DNA of 64,000 nucleotides from contig JACPGE010000060.1 of the NCBI GenBank assembly GCA_016182605.1, forward strand, positions 73,807 to 137,806, read 5' to 3'. Under the pieces are notes generated by a model that had not been told where the DNA came from, made no database searches, and saw only the letters and a program-made list of their open reading frames with translations. This stretch comes from Candidatus Hydrogenedentota bacterium. GTDB lineage: Bacteria > Hydrogenedentota > Hydrogenedentia > Hydrogenedentales > JAEUWI01. The translations under genes and the position numbers were made by a program. Positions within the stretch are counted from its first letter, which is position 1. Every line of letters begins with the position of its first letter. Below are positions 42,733 through 51,880 of the stretch, piece after piece.

Positions 42733-44001
42733 ATGAAGCGTTCTTCATCCTTTCAGGAAATGACGCGGCGATCCTTTCTCAATTCGGCCACGACCACCCT
42801 CGGCGGACTCGTGGTGCTCCCCAATCTGATCTCGCGCAGGGCTCAGGCCGCACCCAGCGAACGCATGGGCATCGGCGTGATCGGCATGGGCGGCCGGGGC
42901 ATGCGGGTCATGGAATCCTTCCTGCAACAGCCCGACACCCAGGTGCGCGCGGTATGCGACGTGTACGCCGAAAAGCGGCTCGCGGCGAAAGCCAAAGTCG
43001 ACGAGTTCTATGGCAACCAGGACTGCACGGCCCACATCGACTTTTTGGAAATCCTCGCGCGGCCCGACATCGATTCCGTGCTCATTGCCACGGGCGACAA
43101 CTGGCACTCCGGCGTATCGCTCATGGCGGCGCGTGCCGGCAAAGACATCTATTGCGAAAAGCCCATGAGCGTCGCGTTGACGGAGTCGCGCGCCGTGGCG
43201 GACATCATGCCGCGCCTGGGCCGGATCTTCCAATGCGGCACCCAGCGCCGCAGCATTGCGAACTTCCGTTTCGCCGTCCACCTTGCGCGCAGCGGCAAGC
43301 TTGGCCAATTGAAAGAACTCCACGCCGAAGAAGCGCCGGGCATGAAGGAGATCTATTCCACCGTGCTGCCGGAAGAGCCCCTGCCGCCACGCGAAGTCTT
43401 CGATTGGGATCGGTGGCTTGGGCCCTCCCCCTGGCGGCCCTACAACCACGAATATCCCACCCGCGGCTTCTGGAGCGCCCACGTGGACTGGAGCGGCGCC
43501 TCCATCACCGAATGGGGCAGCCACACCGTGGACCTGTGCCAGTGGGCGAACAACACCGATCACACGGGCCCCACGGAATTCTGGAAAGAAGCCGATCGCT
43601 GGATAGGCCAGTACAAGGATGGCGTGAAGGTTATCCTGCGCAACGGCCTGCGCTTTGGTTCCTGCCCCGTGCGCTTTGAAGGCGAAGAGGGCTGGGTGGA
43701 AACGGGCGACTCGGGCGAAATCGAGGCCTACCCAAAATCCCTCTTGGGCAACAAGGGCTTTGAAGGCGGTTATCCTCCCGAGAACCACGTCCGCGCGTTT
43801 CTCGACTGCGTGCTGACCCGCGAACAGCCGGTCTCCACGGCGGAAGTGGCGCACCGCTCCATCTCGGTCTGCCATGTGGCGAATATCTGCAAGCGGCTGG
43901 GCCGCCCGATCAAGTGGGATCCCGATACGGAAACCTGCATCGGCGACGACGAAGCCAACCGGTTGTTGTCCCGCGCGTATCGTGCGCCGTGGTACCTGTA
44001 G
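42733..44001 (+). CDS. Tat-exported Gfo/Idh/MocA-family oxidoreductase
   Basis: 422 residues. A twin-arginine signal (MTRRSFLNSATTTLGGLVV) ends near AQA. The NAD(P)-binding motif GVIGMGGRGMRV is at about residues 48-59, and the catalytic lysine motif CEKPMS is near residue 140. HVDWSGASITEWGSHTVDLC is the signature block of the exported planctomycete-type branch. It probably oxidises or epimerises a sugar in the periplasm with tightly bound cofactor. AGGAG lies eight bases upstream. A HEAT-repeat gene follows after 56 bases. Confidence 0.92.
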   Translation: MKRSSSFQEMTRRSFLNSATTTLGGLVVLPNLISRRAQAAPSERMGIGVIGMGGRGMRVMESFLQQPDTQVRAVCDVYAEKRLAAKAKVDEFYGNQDCTAHIDFLEILARPDIDSVLIATGDNWHSGVSLMAARAGKDIYCEKPMSVALTESRAVADIMPRLGRIFQCGTQRRSIANFRFAVHLARSGKLGQLKELHAEEAPGMKEIYSTVLPEEPLPPREVFDWDRWLGPSPWRPYNHEYPTRGFWSAHVDWSGASITEWGSHTVDLCQWANNTDHTGPTEFWKEADRWIGQYKDGVKVILRNGLRFGSCPVRFEGEEGWVETGDSGEIEAYPKSLLGNKGFEGGYPPENHVRAFLDCVLTREQPVSTAEVAHRSISVCHVANICKRLGRPIKWDPDTETCIGDDEANRLLSRAYRAPWYL

Positions 44002-44057
44002 GCCGGGAACAAAAACTTCCAATCGCATCCGAGCAGCGGAACGAAAAGGGTAATCTC

Positions 44058-46001
44058 ATGAACAGTGTAATTTCTCGCAGTCTGACTGCGATCTTTCTTG
44101 GTGTGTTTGTTGGTACCGTTCTGGCCCCCGGCCTTCAGGCCCAGGAAGCAGCGCCTGCGGATGAGGCGGCGGCACTCGCCGTGCTTCAGAGTGGCGGGGA
44201 CTGGAACGCCATGCAAAATGCTTTCCGCCAGCTTCGCCAGGTGGGCACGGAGCAATCCGTCCCCGTACTTGCCGGCTTTCTGGGCAACGAACAGTGGTCG
44301 CACTTGGCCGTCTACGCCCTGGAACCCATGCCCATCCCGGAAGCGGGCGAAGCCTTGCGCACCGCCCTGGGCATAGTCGGCGGCGCACCCCAACTGGACA
44401 TCATCGGCGCGCTCGGCGTGCGCCGCGATAACCGTGCCGTGAAGGCACTCTCCGGGCTCATGTCCTCGGACGATGCCGATCTCGCGCGCCGTGCCGCGGC
44501 AGCCTTGGGGAAAATTGCGTCAGGCGATTCCGTAAAGGCGTTGACCCAGGCGCACGAGGAGGCGCTCGATCCGAAGAAGCTCGACATCAGCGAGGCGCTC
44601 CTTGAGGCCGCCCAAATCCAGGTGAAGGAGGGCAAGGGCCGATCGGCGGCGAAGATCTATCAGGCCCTCCTGGCGGAAGATCGCCCGCTGTTTATACGCA
44701 TGGGCGCATTCAGCGGCCTGGCCTATGCCGATCCCAAGGGCACGCCCGAGCGGCTGATTGCCGCGCTGGGCGGCGACGGCGAAATCTTCCGCAATGTTGC
44801 GGTGGACCTCGTGGCAGAGACCTCGGGCGAAGGCGCAACGAAGGAATATGTGGCCGCTCTGGATTCCCTCGAAGCCGAAGGGAAGGCCGCACTGATTCAT
44901 GCGCTCTCCAAGCGCAAGGATCCGGCCGCGCACGATGCCATTCTGGCTGCCGTCGACAACGGCGAACCCATCGTGCGGCTAGCGGCGATAGACGCGCTCG
45001 GCGCTCTGGGCACCGCGGAAGACATCGGCCTGCTCTCGTCGCTCCTTGCCGCCGGCGATGATGAAGCCGCTGCGACCGCACGGAACAGCCTCATTCGCAT
45101 GGAGTCGAAAGACATCAATGATGCCATTGCCGCTTCGATCGGCGAAGCAAGCCCCGCCGTGCGTGCCAAGGTCCTGGAGGTGCTCGATGTGCGCCTCGCC
45201 CCGCAGGTCGCCGCGCTGGCCGCCGAGTATCTGAAAGACGCAGACGCGGACGTGCGGCTGGCCTCCATGCAGGTGCTGGTGCAGAACGGCGGCGCCGCCG
45301 AACTGAGTGCCACGCTGGAAGCACTGAAACTGGCCACAGACCCGAAGGAAAATAAGGCCGCCGCGCGCGCGCTCAATGGTGTCGCAAAGCGTGCCGGCGA
45401 GACGGGCCTGCCCATAGTGCTGCCCGCCCTCGAAGGGGCCGATGAAGCCCTGAAGATCGCCCTCGTGGAAGCCCTCGGCCAGGTGGGCGGCGCAAATGCC
45501 CTGCCCCCCGTCGCAACCCTCGCCCAAGGGCCGGAAAGCCCCGTGCAGGCCGTCGCGCTGCGCGTCCTTTCCGACTGGCCCACCCTCGACGCCGCGCCCA
45601 CGCTGCTGGAACTGGCGAAGAGCACAACCGGCGGACTCCACGATGCCGGAATCCGCGGCTATGTGCGGCTCGCGCGTTCGACGGAGGACGCGGCAGCAAA
45701 GGGCACGATGCTGGATACGGCGATGAAGCTGGCAAATCGCAAGGAAGAGCAGTGGCTGGTGCTGTCCGCCTATGGCACACTGGCAACCGGCGAGTCGCTG
45801 GCAGCGCTGACGCCGTATCTGAAGAACGCAGAGGTGGGCAACGAAGCCGCCCTGGCGATGATCGCCGTCGCAGATGCCGTGCGCCAGCACGGCGATGCGG
45901 GCAAAGTGGCCGCCCGCGGTGCGTTAGACACGGTGATGGCGTCGACGCAGGATGAAAACGTGCGCCAGAACGCCCAAGCGGTGATGGACAAGATGAAGTA
46001 G
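44058..46001 (+). CDS. Exported HEAT/PBS-lyase repeat protein
   Basis: 647 residues with a signal peptide (ending GLQAQEA). The rest is a long array of HEAT-like helical pairs of about 30 residues (DIIGALGVRRDNRAVKALSG, AAIDALGALGTAEDIGLLSS, LVEALGQVGGANALPPVATL). Such solenoids bind proteins or glycans; no catalytic site is visible. It probably forms a unit with the preceding oxidoreductase gene. An intrinsic terminator follows. Confidence 0.85.
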   Translation: MNSVISRSLTAIFLGVFVGTVLAPGLQAQEAAPADEAAALAVLQSGGDWNAMQNAFRQLRQVGTEQSVPVLAGFLGNEQWSHLAVYALEPMPIPEAGEALRTALGIVGGAPQLDIIGALGVRRDNRAVKALSGLMSSDDADLARRAAAALGKIASGDSVKALTQAHEEALDPKKLDISEALLEAAQIQVKEGKGRSAAKIYQALLAEDRPLFIRMGAFSGLAYADPKGTPERLIAALGGDGEIFRNVAVDLVAETSGEGATKEYVAALDSLEAEGKAALIHALSKRKDPAAHDAILAAVDNGEPIVRLAAIDALGALGTAEDIGLLSSLLAAGDDEAAATARNSLIRMESKDINDAIAASIGEASPAVRAKVLEVLDVRLAPQVAALAAEYLKDADADVRLASMQVLVQNGGAAELSATLEALKLATDPKENKAAARALNGVAKRAGETGLPIVLPALEGADEALKIALVEALGQVGGANALPPVATLAQGPESPVQAVALRVLSDWPTLDAAPTLLELAKSTTGGLHDAGIRGYVRLARSTEDAAAKGTMLDTAMKLANRKEEQWLVLSAYGTLATGESLAALTPYLKNAEVGNEAALAMIAVADAVRQHGDAGKVAARGALDTVMASTQDENVRQNAQAVMDKMK

Positions 46002-46037
46002 CGAACAAGTACGATCGAAGGCAACTTCTGAATCCAA

Positions 46038-46080
46038 GGGGAGCAGCCCGATTGCGGGTTGCTCCCCATTTTCTTCTTTC
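46038..46080 (+). terminator. Terminator after the HEAT-repeat gene
   Basis: GGGGAGCAgCCCG pairs with CGGGtTGCTCCCC (46038-46067), followed by ATTTTCTTCTTTC. The remaining about 260 bases before the RND adaptor gene show no gene and no obvious promoter. Confidence 0.85.
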
Positions 46081-46341
46081 GCGCGTGGAACGGGCCGGCA
46101 TCGGCGGGCACTCCTTCGCCGTTATCTCCCCGGCCGGCAGTAAAGAAACAGCGAGCTGTGTGCCGCTATTCCCCCGCCGCCAGACTTGCCCCAAGGGGCC
46201 GTTCCAAAGCAAAATAGCCCGTGCGGTCCTGCCTGAAAAGCCTCCTCCGGACAGCGGAGAAACTCCATGCAGACTTCCATGGTCTCACGAAGGTTAAACG
46301 GTCTTTTCCGGGCTCAAAATCCAATACGCGAAAGTCAGTGA

Positions 46342-47499
46342 ATGCGGCGGTTCTTTTCCACAGTGCTCCTCTTGTCCGCAGGCGCGGCGGGTGTGGCGTG
46401 GGCCTTCTGGTACAACCAGGACACCTCGGCGTCCGTCGAGGAAGTGCGCCCCAAAATGGCCCCCAGCGTGGCCGCGGATTATGCCGTTCGCGGACCCATC
46501 CGCAAGATGGTGCGCATCGTGGCCACCATAGAGCCCTCCGCGGAAGTGGTCATACTCCCCAAGGTCTCCGGACACCTCGAGCAATTCCTCGTCGATCTCG
46601 GCGATCCCGTGGAGGAAGGACAGGTCGTCGCCACCATCGATTCCAAAGAATTCGAACAGCGCCTCAAACAGGCGGAGGCAAGCCTGATGCTGGCGAAGGC
46701 GCAACTCTCGCGCTCGAAGATTCTGCGCGATGCCGCCCAGCGCGAATACCAGCGCGCCGTGAGCGCCGAAGCAGGTGGCCTCTCCACCGAACAGGACCGG
46801 GACACGGCCAAGGCGAATCTCGACACGGCAGAGGCCGACGTTGCGCTGGCTGACGCGGGGCTGAGCCGCGAGGCGGCAATGCTGGAAGAAGCCCGGCTCA
46901 ATCTGGAGAACACCTCCATCCGGGCCCATATGGCCGGCTACATTGATGCCCGTCAACTGGATGCGGGTTCGCTCGTCTCGCCTTCCACCCCCCTGTGCAC
47001 CATCGTTCAACCCAATCCGGCCAAGATCGTGGTCAACATTCCCGAAAATGAGATCGTGCTCGCGCGGCCCGGAGTGAAGACCGAGATTTCCGTGCCCGTG
47101 GCAGACGTGGTGCTCGAAGCGGAAGTGACCCGCGCCGCGCCCATCGTGAACCAGAACACCCGGACCACAAACGTGGAGATTCTCGTGCCGAATGCGGATG
47201 GCAAACTTCGGCCCGGCATGTATGCCGACGTAGGCTTTGTTGCGGCGGAAGAGGCCGGCGCCCTGCTGATTCCGGAAACGGCGATCATCCGCCTGGGCGG
47301 CACACTCTCGGTGAACAAGATCGAGAGCAACATCGCCCGGAACACACCCGTGGAGATCGGCGTCATTGCAGACGGTATGGCGGTCGTGCGCAGCGGTCTC
47401 CAGGAACGGGACCTGGTGATCTCGCGCGGCAATTTCATGGTGGAAGACGGCGGCGAAGTCCGGTATACACTGCGCGATGCCGTCCCGGCAGCGCCCTGA
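46342..47499 (+). CDS. RND efflux periplasmic adaptor (MFP/HlyD-like)
   Basis: 385 residues with an N-terminal membrane anchor. The lipoyl-like halves VSGHLEQFLVDLGDPVEEGQ and NTSIRAHMAGYIDARQLDAG bracket a long coiled-coil hairpin (about 105-195). A beta-barrel (VVNIPENEIVLARPGVKTEI) and a membrane-proximal domain follow. It links the pump to an outer-membrane channel, which is not encoded nearby. The start lacks a clear SD. The pump gene follows nine bases after its stop. Confidence 0.92.
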   Translation: MRRFFSTVLLLSAGAAGVAWAFWYNQDTSASVEEVRPKMAPSVAADYAVRGPIRKMVRIVATIEPSAEVVILPKVSGHLEQFLVDLGDPVEEGQVVATIDSKEFEQRLKQAEASLMLAKAQLSRSKILRDAAQREYQRAVSAEAGGLSTEQDRDTAKANLDTAEADVALADAGLSREAAMLEEARLNLENTSIRAHMAGYIDARQLDAGSLVSPSTPLCTIVQPNPAKIVVNIPENEIVLARPGVKTEISVPVADVVLEAEVTRAAPIVNQNTRTTNVEILVPNADGKLRPGMYADVGFVAAEEAGALLIPETAIIRLGGTLSVNKIESNIARNTPVEIGVIADGMAVVRSGLQERDLVISRGNFMVEDGGEVRYTLRDAVPAAP

Positions 47500-47508
47500 G
47501 GCAGAGGC

Positions 47509-50500
47509 ATGAGCATTACTCGCATTGCCATTGAGCGGCCCATCACCACGGTCATGTTCTACTTGGGCGTGATCGTCATCAGCGTGGTGGCGCTCCTGCA
47601 ATTGCCGATCGACCTCATGCCCGATGTCTCTTTCCCCACCATTTCCGTCGTCGTCGAGTATCCCGGCGCGGGCCCGGAGGAAGTGGAAACCCTGCTGGCC
47701 AAGCCCCTGGAAGAAGCGCTGGGCTCGGTCGCCAATGTGATGCGCATCGACACCTACTGCCAGGAAGAACGGGCCGTGCTGCGCATGCGTTTCGAATGGG
47801 GCAGCGACCTGAATGTCGTGTCCGACGACATCCGCCAGCGCGTCGACGGCATCCGCGACAACCTCCCGGAAGACGCGGAGCAGCCCGGCCTCTTCAAGTA
47901 CGATCTGAGCATGAGCCCCATCGTGCGCTTTGGGGTGGCGGGCGATCTCGAACCCCGGGAACTGCGGCAACTCGCGGAAGACAAGCTCCGCCCGCGCCTG
48001 GAGCGCATCGGCGGGGTGGCCGCGGTCGAAATACGCGGGGGACTGCGCCGCGAGATCCAGGTAAAACTGCACTCGGACAAACTTAACGCACTCAACATTC
48101 CCGCGCAACTGGTCGTGGATCGCATCAGGGAAGAGAACCTGGATCTGCCCGCGGGCGAAGTCTCCGACGGGGAATTGAACGTGCTGGTGCGCACCCACGG
48201 CGAGTTCACCTCCCTTGAGGAGATCCGGAATTTGGTGCTCGACACGCGCAACGCGATCCCCGTTTCCGTGCGCGATGTGGCCGACGTCGAGGACGGCCGC
48301 GAAGAAGAACGGGAGGTCATGCGCATCAATGGACGCTCCGGGATCAGTCTGCGCGTGGTCAAACAGTCCGAGGCAAACACCGTCGACGTGGCCCGCCGCG
48401 TCAAGGAGGAAGTGGCCCGCATCGAACGCGAGATGCCCCACCTTACCTTTGCCACCCTCTTCGATTCCTCCGGCTTCATCGAAGATGCCATCGCCGGGGT
48501 GCGGTCCGCGGCCATCTTCGGATCCGGGCTGGCGATCGTCATCCTGCTCATCTTCTTGCGCAGCATGCGCTCCACCTTTATCATCGCCACCGCGATCCCG
48601 GTGGCCGTGATGGCCTCCTTCGCCCTGATCTATTTCGCCGGCTTCACACTGAACATTGTCTCCTTTGGCGGACTCGCCTTGGCCATCGGCATGCTCGTGG
48701 ACAACAGCATCGTCGTCCTGGAAAACATCTTCCGCCACCGCGAACGGGGAGAGAACAACAAAGAAGCCGCCCTGAAGGGCACCCAGGAAGTCTCGCTGGC
48801 CATCGTCGCCTCCACGCTGACCACGGTCGTGGTCTTCATCCCGCTGCTCTTCCTCACCGGGCCCGCGGAAGTCATGTTCGGCCAATTGTCTTATGTCGTC
48901 TCCTTCGGCCTCATCTGCTCCCTCGTGGTAAGTCTTACCCTCACTCCGATGCTCGCGGCGCGCTGGCTGCGGGTGGAAAGCCTGGAGGCAACCGCCAACG
49001 AAACGCTCTTGCACAAGATCTTCCGCATCAGCGAGTACGGCTTCGAAAAACTGGATGACGGCTACCGCAAACTCCTTCACGCCGCGTTGGCGCACCGCGC
49101 CGCAGTGCTCTACCTGAGCCTCGTCATGCTGGCCATGGCCGTCCCCTTCCTTCGTGGCATCCCCTTCGAATACATGCCGGCCACCGATGAGGGCGAGGTC
49201 GATATCCGCGTGCGCTTCCAGCCGGGCACCCGCCTCGAAACGATGGACCAGGCCATGCGTTTGCTCGAAGAGAGCGCCAGCAAGGAAATGGCCGGCGAAA
49301 TCAAGCATCTGGAGACCAGCTTCGGCGAATCGAGCTGGTGGCGCGGCGGCGGCGGCAACGAGGGCGAAATCGAACTCGCGCTCCATGAATTGGACGAGCG
49401 CTCCTTGTCCAGCGAAGAGATTGCCGCCGAGTTGCGGAAGAAGCTGGTGGACATTCCCGGCATCGAGATTCGCACCCGCCCCAGCGGAGGACTCTTCATC
49501 TTCCGCATCCTTCAGGGAGACGACAGTATCTCCGTCGACATCCGCGGTCACCATCGGGAACAGGCGGACTACGCCGCCAATGAAGTGCGCGCCATACTCG
49601 AAGGCATTCCCGGAATCTCCGATGCGTACATCAGTCAAGACGACCCCCGCCCCGATCTGGGTATTGAGATCGACCGCCAGAAAGCCGCGGAGTTTGGACT
49701 GAGCGTGGCCGATATCGCCCGGACCCTGCGCATCAAGTACGGCGGCCAGGACGCCTCCGTATACCGCGAGGGCGGCGATGAATACATGGTGAAGGTGCGC
49801 CTCGCCGAAGCGGATCGCCGCAATCCCTCGAGCCTGGCGGACCTGTGGCTCATCACGCCCCAGGGAGAGCGGGTCGCCGTCAGCAACTTCGTGAAGCAGC
49901 GCCGCGGCGAGGGCCCCTCCTCCATCAATCGCGTCGACAAAGAGCGCTCCGTTACCGTGGCGGCAAGCATGGAACCCGGCGTGGCGCTCGGCAACATCAT
50001 GCGCGAAGTGCAGGCGCGCCTCGACCGGTTGCCCTTGCCCGAAAACTTTACCCTGGCCTATGGCGGCGAATGGGAAGACCAGCAGGATTCTTACCGGCAA
50101 TTGTTCTTTGGGCTCCTCCTGGCGCTGATCCTCATCTATATGGTGATGGCCTCGCAGTTCGAATCGCTGGTCCACCCCGCGATCCTCATGTTCGCCATTC
50201 CCTTTGCCGCAATCGGCGTCGCGATTGCGCTGCTGACCACCGGTACCACGCTCAATATTCAGAGCATCCTCGGCATCACCATGCTCGCCGGCATCGCCGT
50301 GAACAACGCAATCGTGCTCGTGGACTACATCAACATGCTGCGCCGCGAACAGGGCATGCCCCTTCAAGAGGCCGTGGAATACGGCGGCCGGTGCCGGCTG
50401 CGCCCCATCCTCATGACCACCCTCACCACCTTGCTCGGACTGATCCCCATGTCGCTCGCAATCGGCGCGGGCGGCGAGTTGCAGGCCCCCATGGCCCGCG

Positions 50501-50664
50501 TCGTGCTCGGCGGCCTCATCTCCTCCACGTTGATCACGCTGCTCTTCGTCCCCGTGCTCTACACGGCGATTGAAGAATTTTGGGAGCGGCGGAGCAGCAA
50601 AGCGGATGCCCGCGCGCAATCCGTCGCTTCCGCGGAAGACGCGCCGGCCTCCGTGGCAAAATAG
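47509..50664 (+). CDS. RND efflux transporter (AcrB/HAE1-like)
   Basis: 1051-residue inner-membrane proton-driven pump with 12 helices and two large periplasmic loops. It starts SITRIAIERPITTVMFYLGV. TM4 carries the proton-relay segment GMLVDNSIVVLEN, with Asn for the second Asp of AcrB, common in HAE1 relatives. GIAVNNAIVLVDYINMLRR and the late block RPILMTTLTTLLGLIPMSL are typical. Substrate cannot be predicted; HAE1 members export hydrophobic compounds. AGGCAG is the weak SD. The unusual long antisense frame opposite this gene is a codon-bias artefact. Confidence 0.96.
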   Translation: MSITRIAIERPITTVMFYLGVIVISVVALLQLPIDLMPDVSFPTISVVVEYPGAGPEEVETLLAKPLEEALGSVANVMRIDTYCQEERAVLRMRFEWGSDLNVVSDDIRQRVDGIRDNLPEDAEQPGLFKYDLSMSPIVRFGVAGDLEPRELRQLAEDKLRPRLERIGGVAAVEIRGGLRREIQVKLHSDKLNALNIPAQLVVDRIREENLDLPAGEVSDGELNVLVRTHGEFTSLEEIRNLVLDTRNAIPVSVRDVADVEDGREEEREVMRINGRSGISLRVVKQSEANTVDVARRVKEEVARIEREMPHLTFATLFDSSGFIEDAIAGVRSAAIFGSGLAIVILLIFLRSMRSTFIIATAIPVAVMASFALIYFAGFTLNIVSFGGLALAIGMLVDNSIVVLENIFRHRERGENNKEAALKGTQEVSLAIVASTLTTVVVFIPLLFLTGPAEVMFGQLSYVVSFGLICSLVVSLTLTPMLAARWLRVESLEATANETLLHKIFRISEYGFEKLDDGYRKLLHAALAHRAAVLYLSLVMLAMAVPFLRGIPFEYMPATDEGEVDIRVRFQPGTRLETMDQAMRLLEESASKEMAGEIKHLETSFGESSWWRGGGGNEGEIELALHELDERSLSSEEIAAELRKKLVDIPGIEIRTRPSGGLFIFRILQGDDSISVDIRGHHREQADYAANEVRAILEGIPGISDAYISQDDPRPDLGIEIDRQKAAEFGLSVADIARTLRIKYGGQDASVYREGGDEYMVKVRLAEADRRNPSSLADLWLITPQGERVAVSNFVKQRRGEGPSSINRVDKERSVTVAASMEPGVALGNIMREVQARLDRLPLPENFTLAYGGEWEDQQDSYRQLFFGLLLALILIYMVMASQFESLVHPAILMFAIPFAAIGVAIALLTTGTTLNIQSILGITMLAGIAVNNAIVLVDYINMLRREQGMPLQEAVEYGGRCRLRPILMTTLTTLLGLIPMSLAIGAGGELQAPMARVVLGGLISSTLITLLFVPVLYTAIEEFWERRSSKADARAQSVASAEDAPASVAK

Positions 50665-50679
50665 GAACGCAGACTGCGC

Positions 50680-51195
50680 CTATCGCAAATGACTCGTGAG
50701 GCGCCCCAAGTGCACGGGGATGATGTCCGTGATCGCAATGTCGCGAACATGGCGCAACGATTCATCCGCCCACAGCATGTCGTAGCCGCGAAGTCGCCGC
50801 AGGGGTTTCAGCCGCCGCTGCCACCAGGCTATCTCCTCTTCGGTGGCATCGCGCCGCGGACCAGCCACGCCGGCGAAACGATAGCCCGGCACGTGTGCCG
50901 CCCTTCCCTGAAACAAGGCGCGAAACCAGTACCATCGGCTGCTGTTCACGCCCATGATGCACACGTTCGGATCGCGATCGAGGTTGCGCCCCAGCCCCAG
51001 CGCAAACAACTCGAAATAACTGGCGCGGTAGTCCGCATGAAATCGGAGCGATCCCACCGGCGTCAATTGGGGCCGCCCATCCTCCCCCATCGATGCAATG
51101 CTGTACGCAATGCTTGACCGGGACACCGCCCGCGCAAAAGGGCGCACCTGCGGCCAGTGCTTCTCCAGGCGGGCACGGGCTGCCTGCTCCGTCAC
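50680..51195 (-). CDS. PNPOx-like (flavin-binding split-barrel) protein
   Basis: 171 residues from GTG 51195, which overlaps the TetR stop as GTGA. The sequence (SRSSIAYSIASMGEDGRPQL, TPVGSLRFH, DRDPNVCIMGVN, GRAAHVPGYRFAGVAGPRR) has the split-barrel fold of the pyridoxamine-phosphate-oxidase / F420 superfamily. FMN or F420 binding is likely but the substrate is unknown. An alternative longer start is ATG 51234. It is controlled together with the tetR gene, which may sense its substrate. Confidence 0.75.
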   Translation of the reverse strand: MTEQAARARLEKHWPQVRPFARAVSRSSIAYSIASMGEDGRPQLTPVGSLRFHADYRASYFELFALGLGRNLDRDPNVCIMGVNSSRWYWFRALFQGRAAHVPGYRFAGVAGPRRDATEEEIAWWQRRLKPLRRLRGYDMLWADESLRHVRDIAITDIIPVHLGRLTSHLR

Positions 51196-51752
51196 TTGAT
51201 GCGGCTCGAGGCCGGCTCCAATTGCGTGAACCATCGCAGGTATTCCTCCGGGGTGGCGGCGGGCAGCATCGTCTGTCCACCGGTAAAGATTGCATACACG
51301 AGGCGTGCGCTTTCCCGTGCGCGCGCCGCATTCCCCAGCACCTCCGTCCAAATATCCACCAGATACTCCTGGCGGCGCCCATCCACCCGCTGCTGATATG
51401 CATAAACCCGTTCATCGAGCTGGGCCCAGGCGCGAATCCGGCGCTCAAGCGCCACATCCACCTCCGTGAGCGAGAGCCGGGTGAGCATGCGCAACTTTTG
51501 CTGCGGCTCCGCCGATTCATTGACCCACGCGATGATCTGCAAGGTGGATTTCTCTTCCCACGCGGAAAGCAGTGCATCGATATACGCGTCGCGATCGGAA
51601 AAATGGTGGTAGAACGAACCCTTCGTAAGCCCGGTATGCTGACACAACAGTTCTATGGTCAACGCGTCGGGGCCCCGGGTTGCGAGGATATGATTCCCCG
51701 CCCGGAACCACTTGCTCTTCGCGGATTCTTTGGGAGGATTTGCGGTTTTCAT
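51192..51752 (-). CDS. TetR-family regulator, probably leaderless
   Basis: 186 residues. The N-terminal HTH (ALTIELLCQHTGLTKGSFYH) matches TetR/AcrR. The ligand domain has no recognised family. The promoter -10 box ends at 51759, so transcription begins near 51752, exactly at ATG 51752 (MKTANPPKESAKSK). No room is left for an SD, suggesting a leaderless mRNA. ATG 51758 or 51770 lie within the promoter and are less likely. It shares an operon with the PNPOx-like gene (GTGA overlap). Confidence 0.88.
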   Translation of the reverse strand: MKTANPPKESAKSKWFRAGNHILATRGPDALTIELLCQHTGLTKGSFYHHFSDRDAYIDALLSAWEEKSTLQIIAWVNESAEPQQKLRMLTRLSLTEVDVALERRIRAWAQLDERVYAYQQRVDGRRQEYLVDIWTEVLGNAARARESARLVYAIFTGGQTMLPAATPEEYLRWFTQLEPASSRIK

Positions 51753-51758
51753 TTCCAT

Positions 51759-51787
51759 ACTATACCGCATGGTATTGTTTCTGTCAA
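51759..51787 (-). promoter_or_regulatory. Promoter with overlapping operator for tetR
   Basis: Minus strand: TTGACA (51787-51782), 17-base spacer, TATAGT (51764-51759). The spacer and -10 contain the palindrome ATACC-gcat-GGTAT (51762-51775 on the plus strand), extended to a 20-bp imperfect repeat at 51759-51778. A TetR dimer bound here would block RNA polymerase. Confidence 0.75.
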
Positions 51788-51880
51788 GCCGCCCCGGGCC
51801 GTGGCAATGCCGCGCCCACAGCCGCTATAGTGTTCCCTCACTCATCCGCAACCCGTCATTGCACAGGGAGACCGAAGAAC

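Noticed and set aside
46294-50619. Open frame of 1441 codons antisense to the RND pump genes
   Set aside because: It mirrors the high-GC third-position bias of the RND genes. The product is His/Asp/Gly-rich with no family motif, and the sense strand has unmistakable pump motifs.
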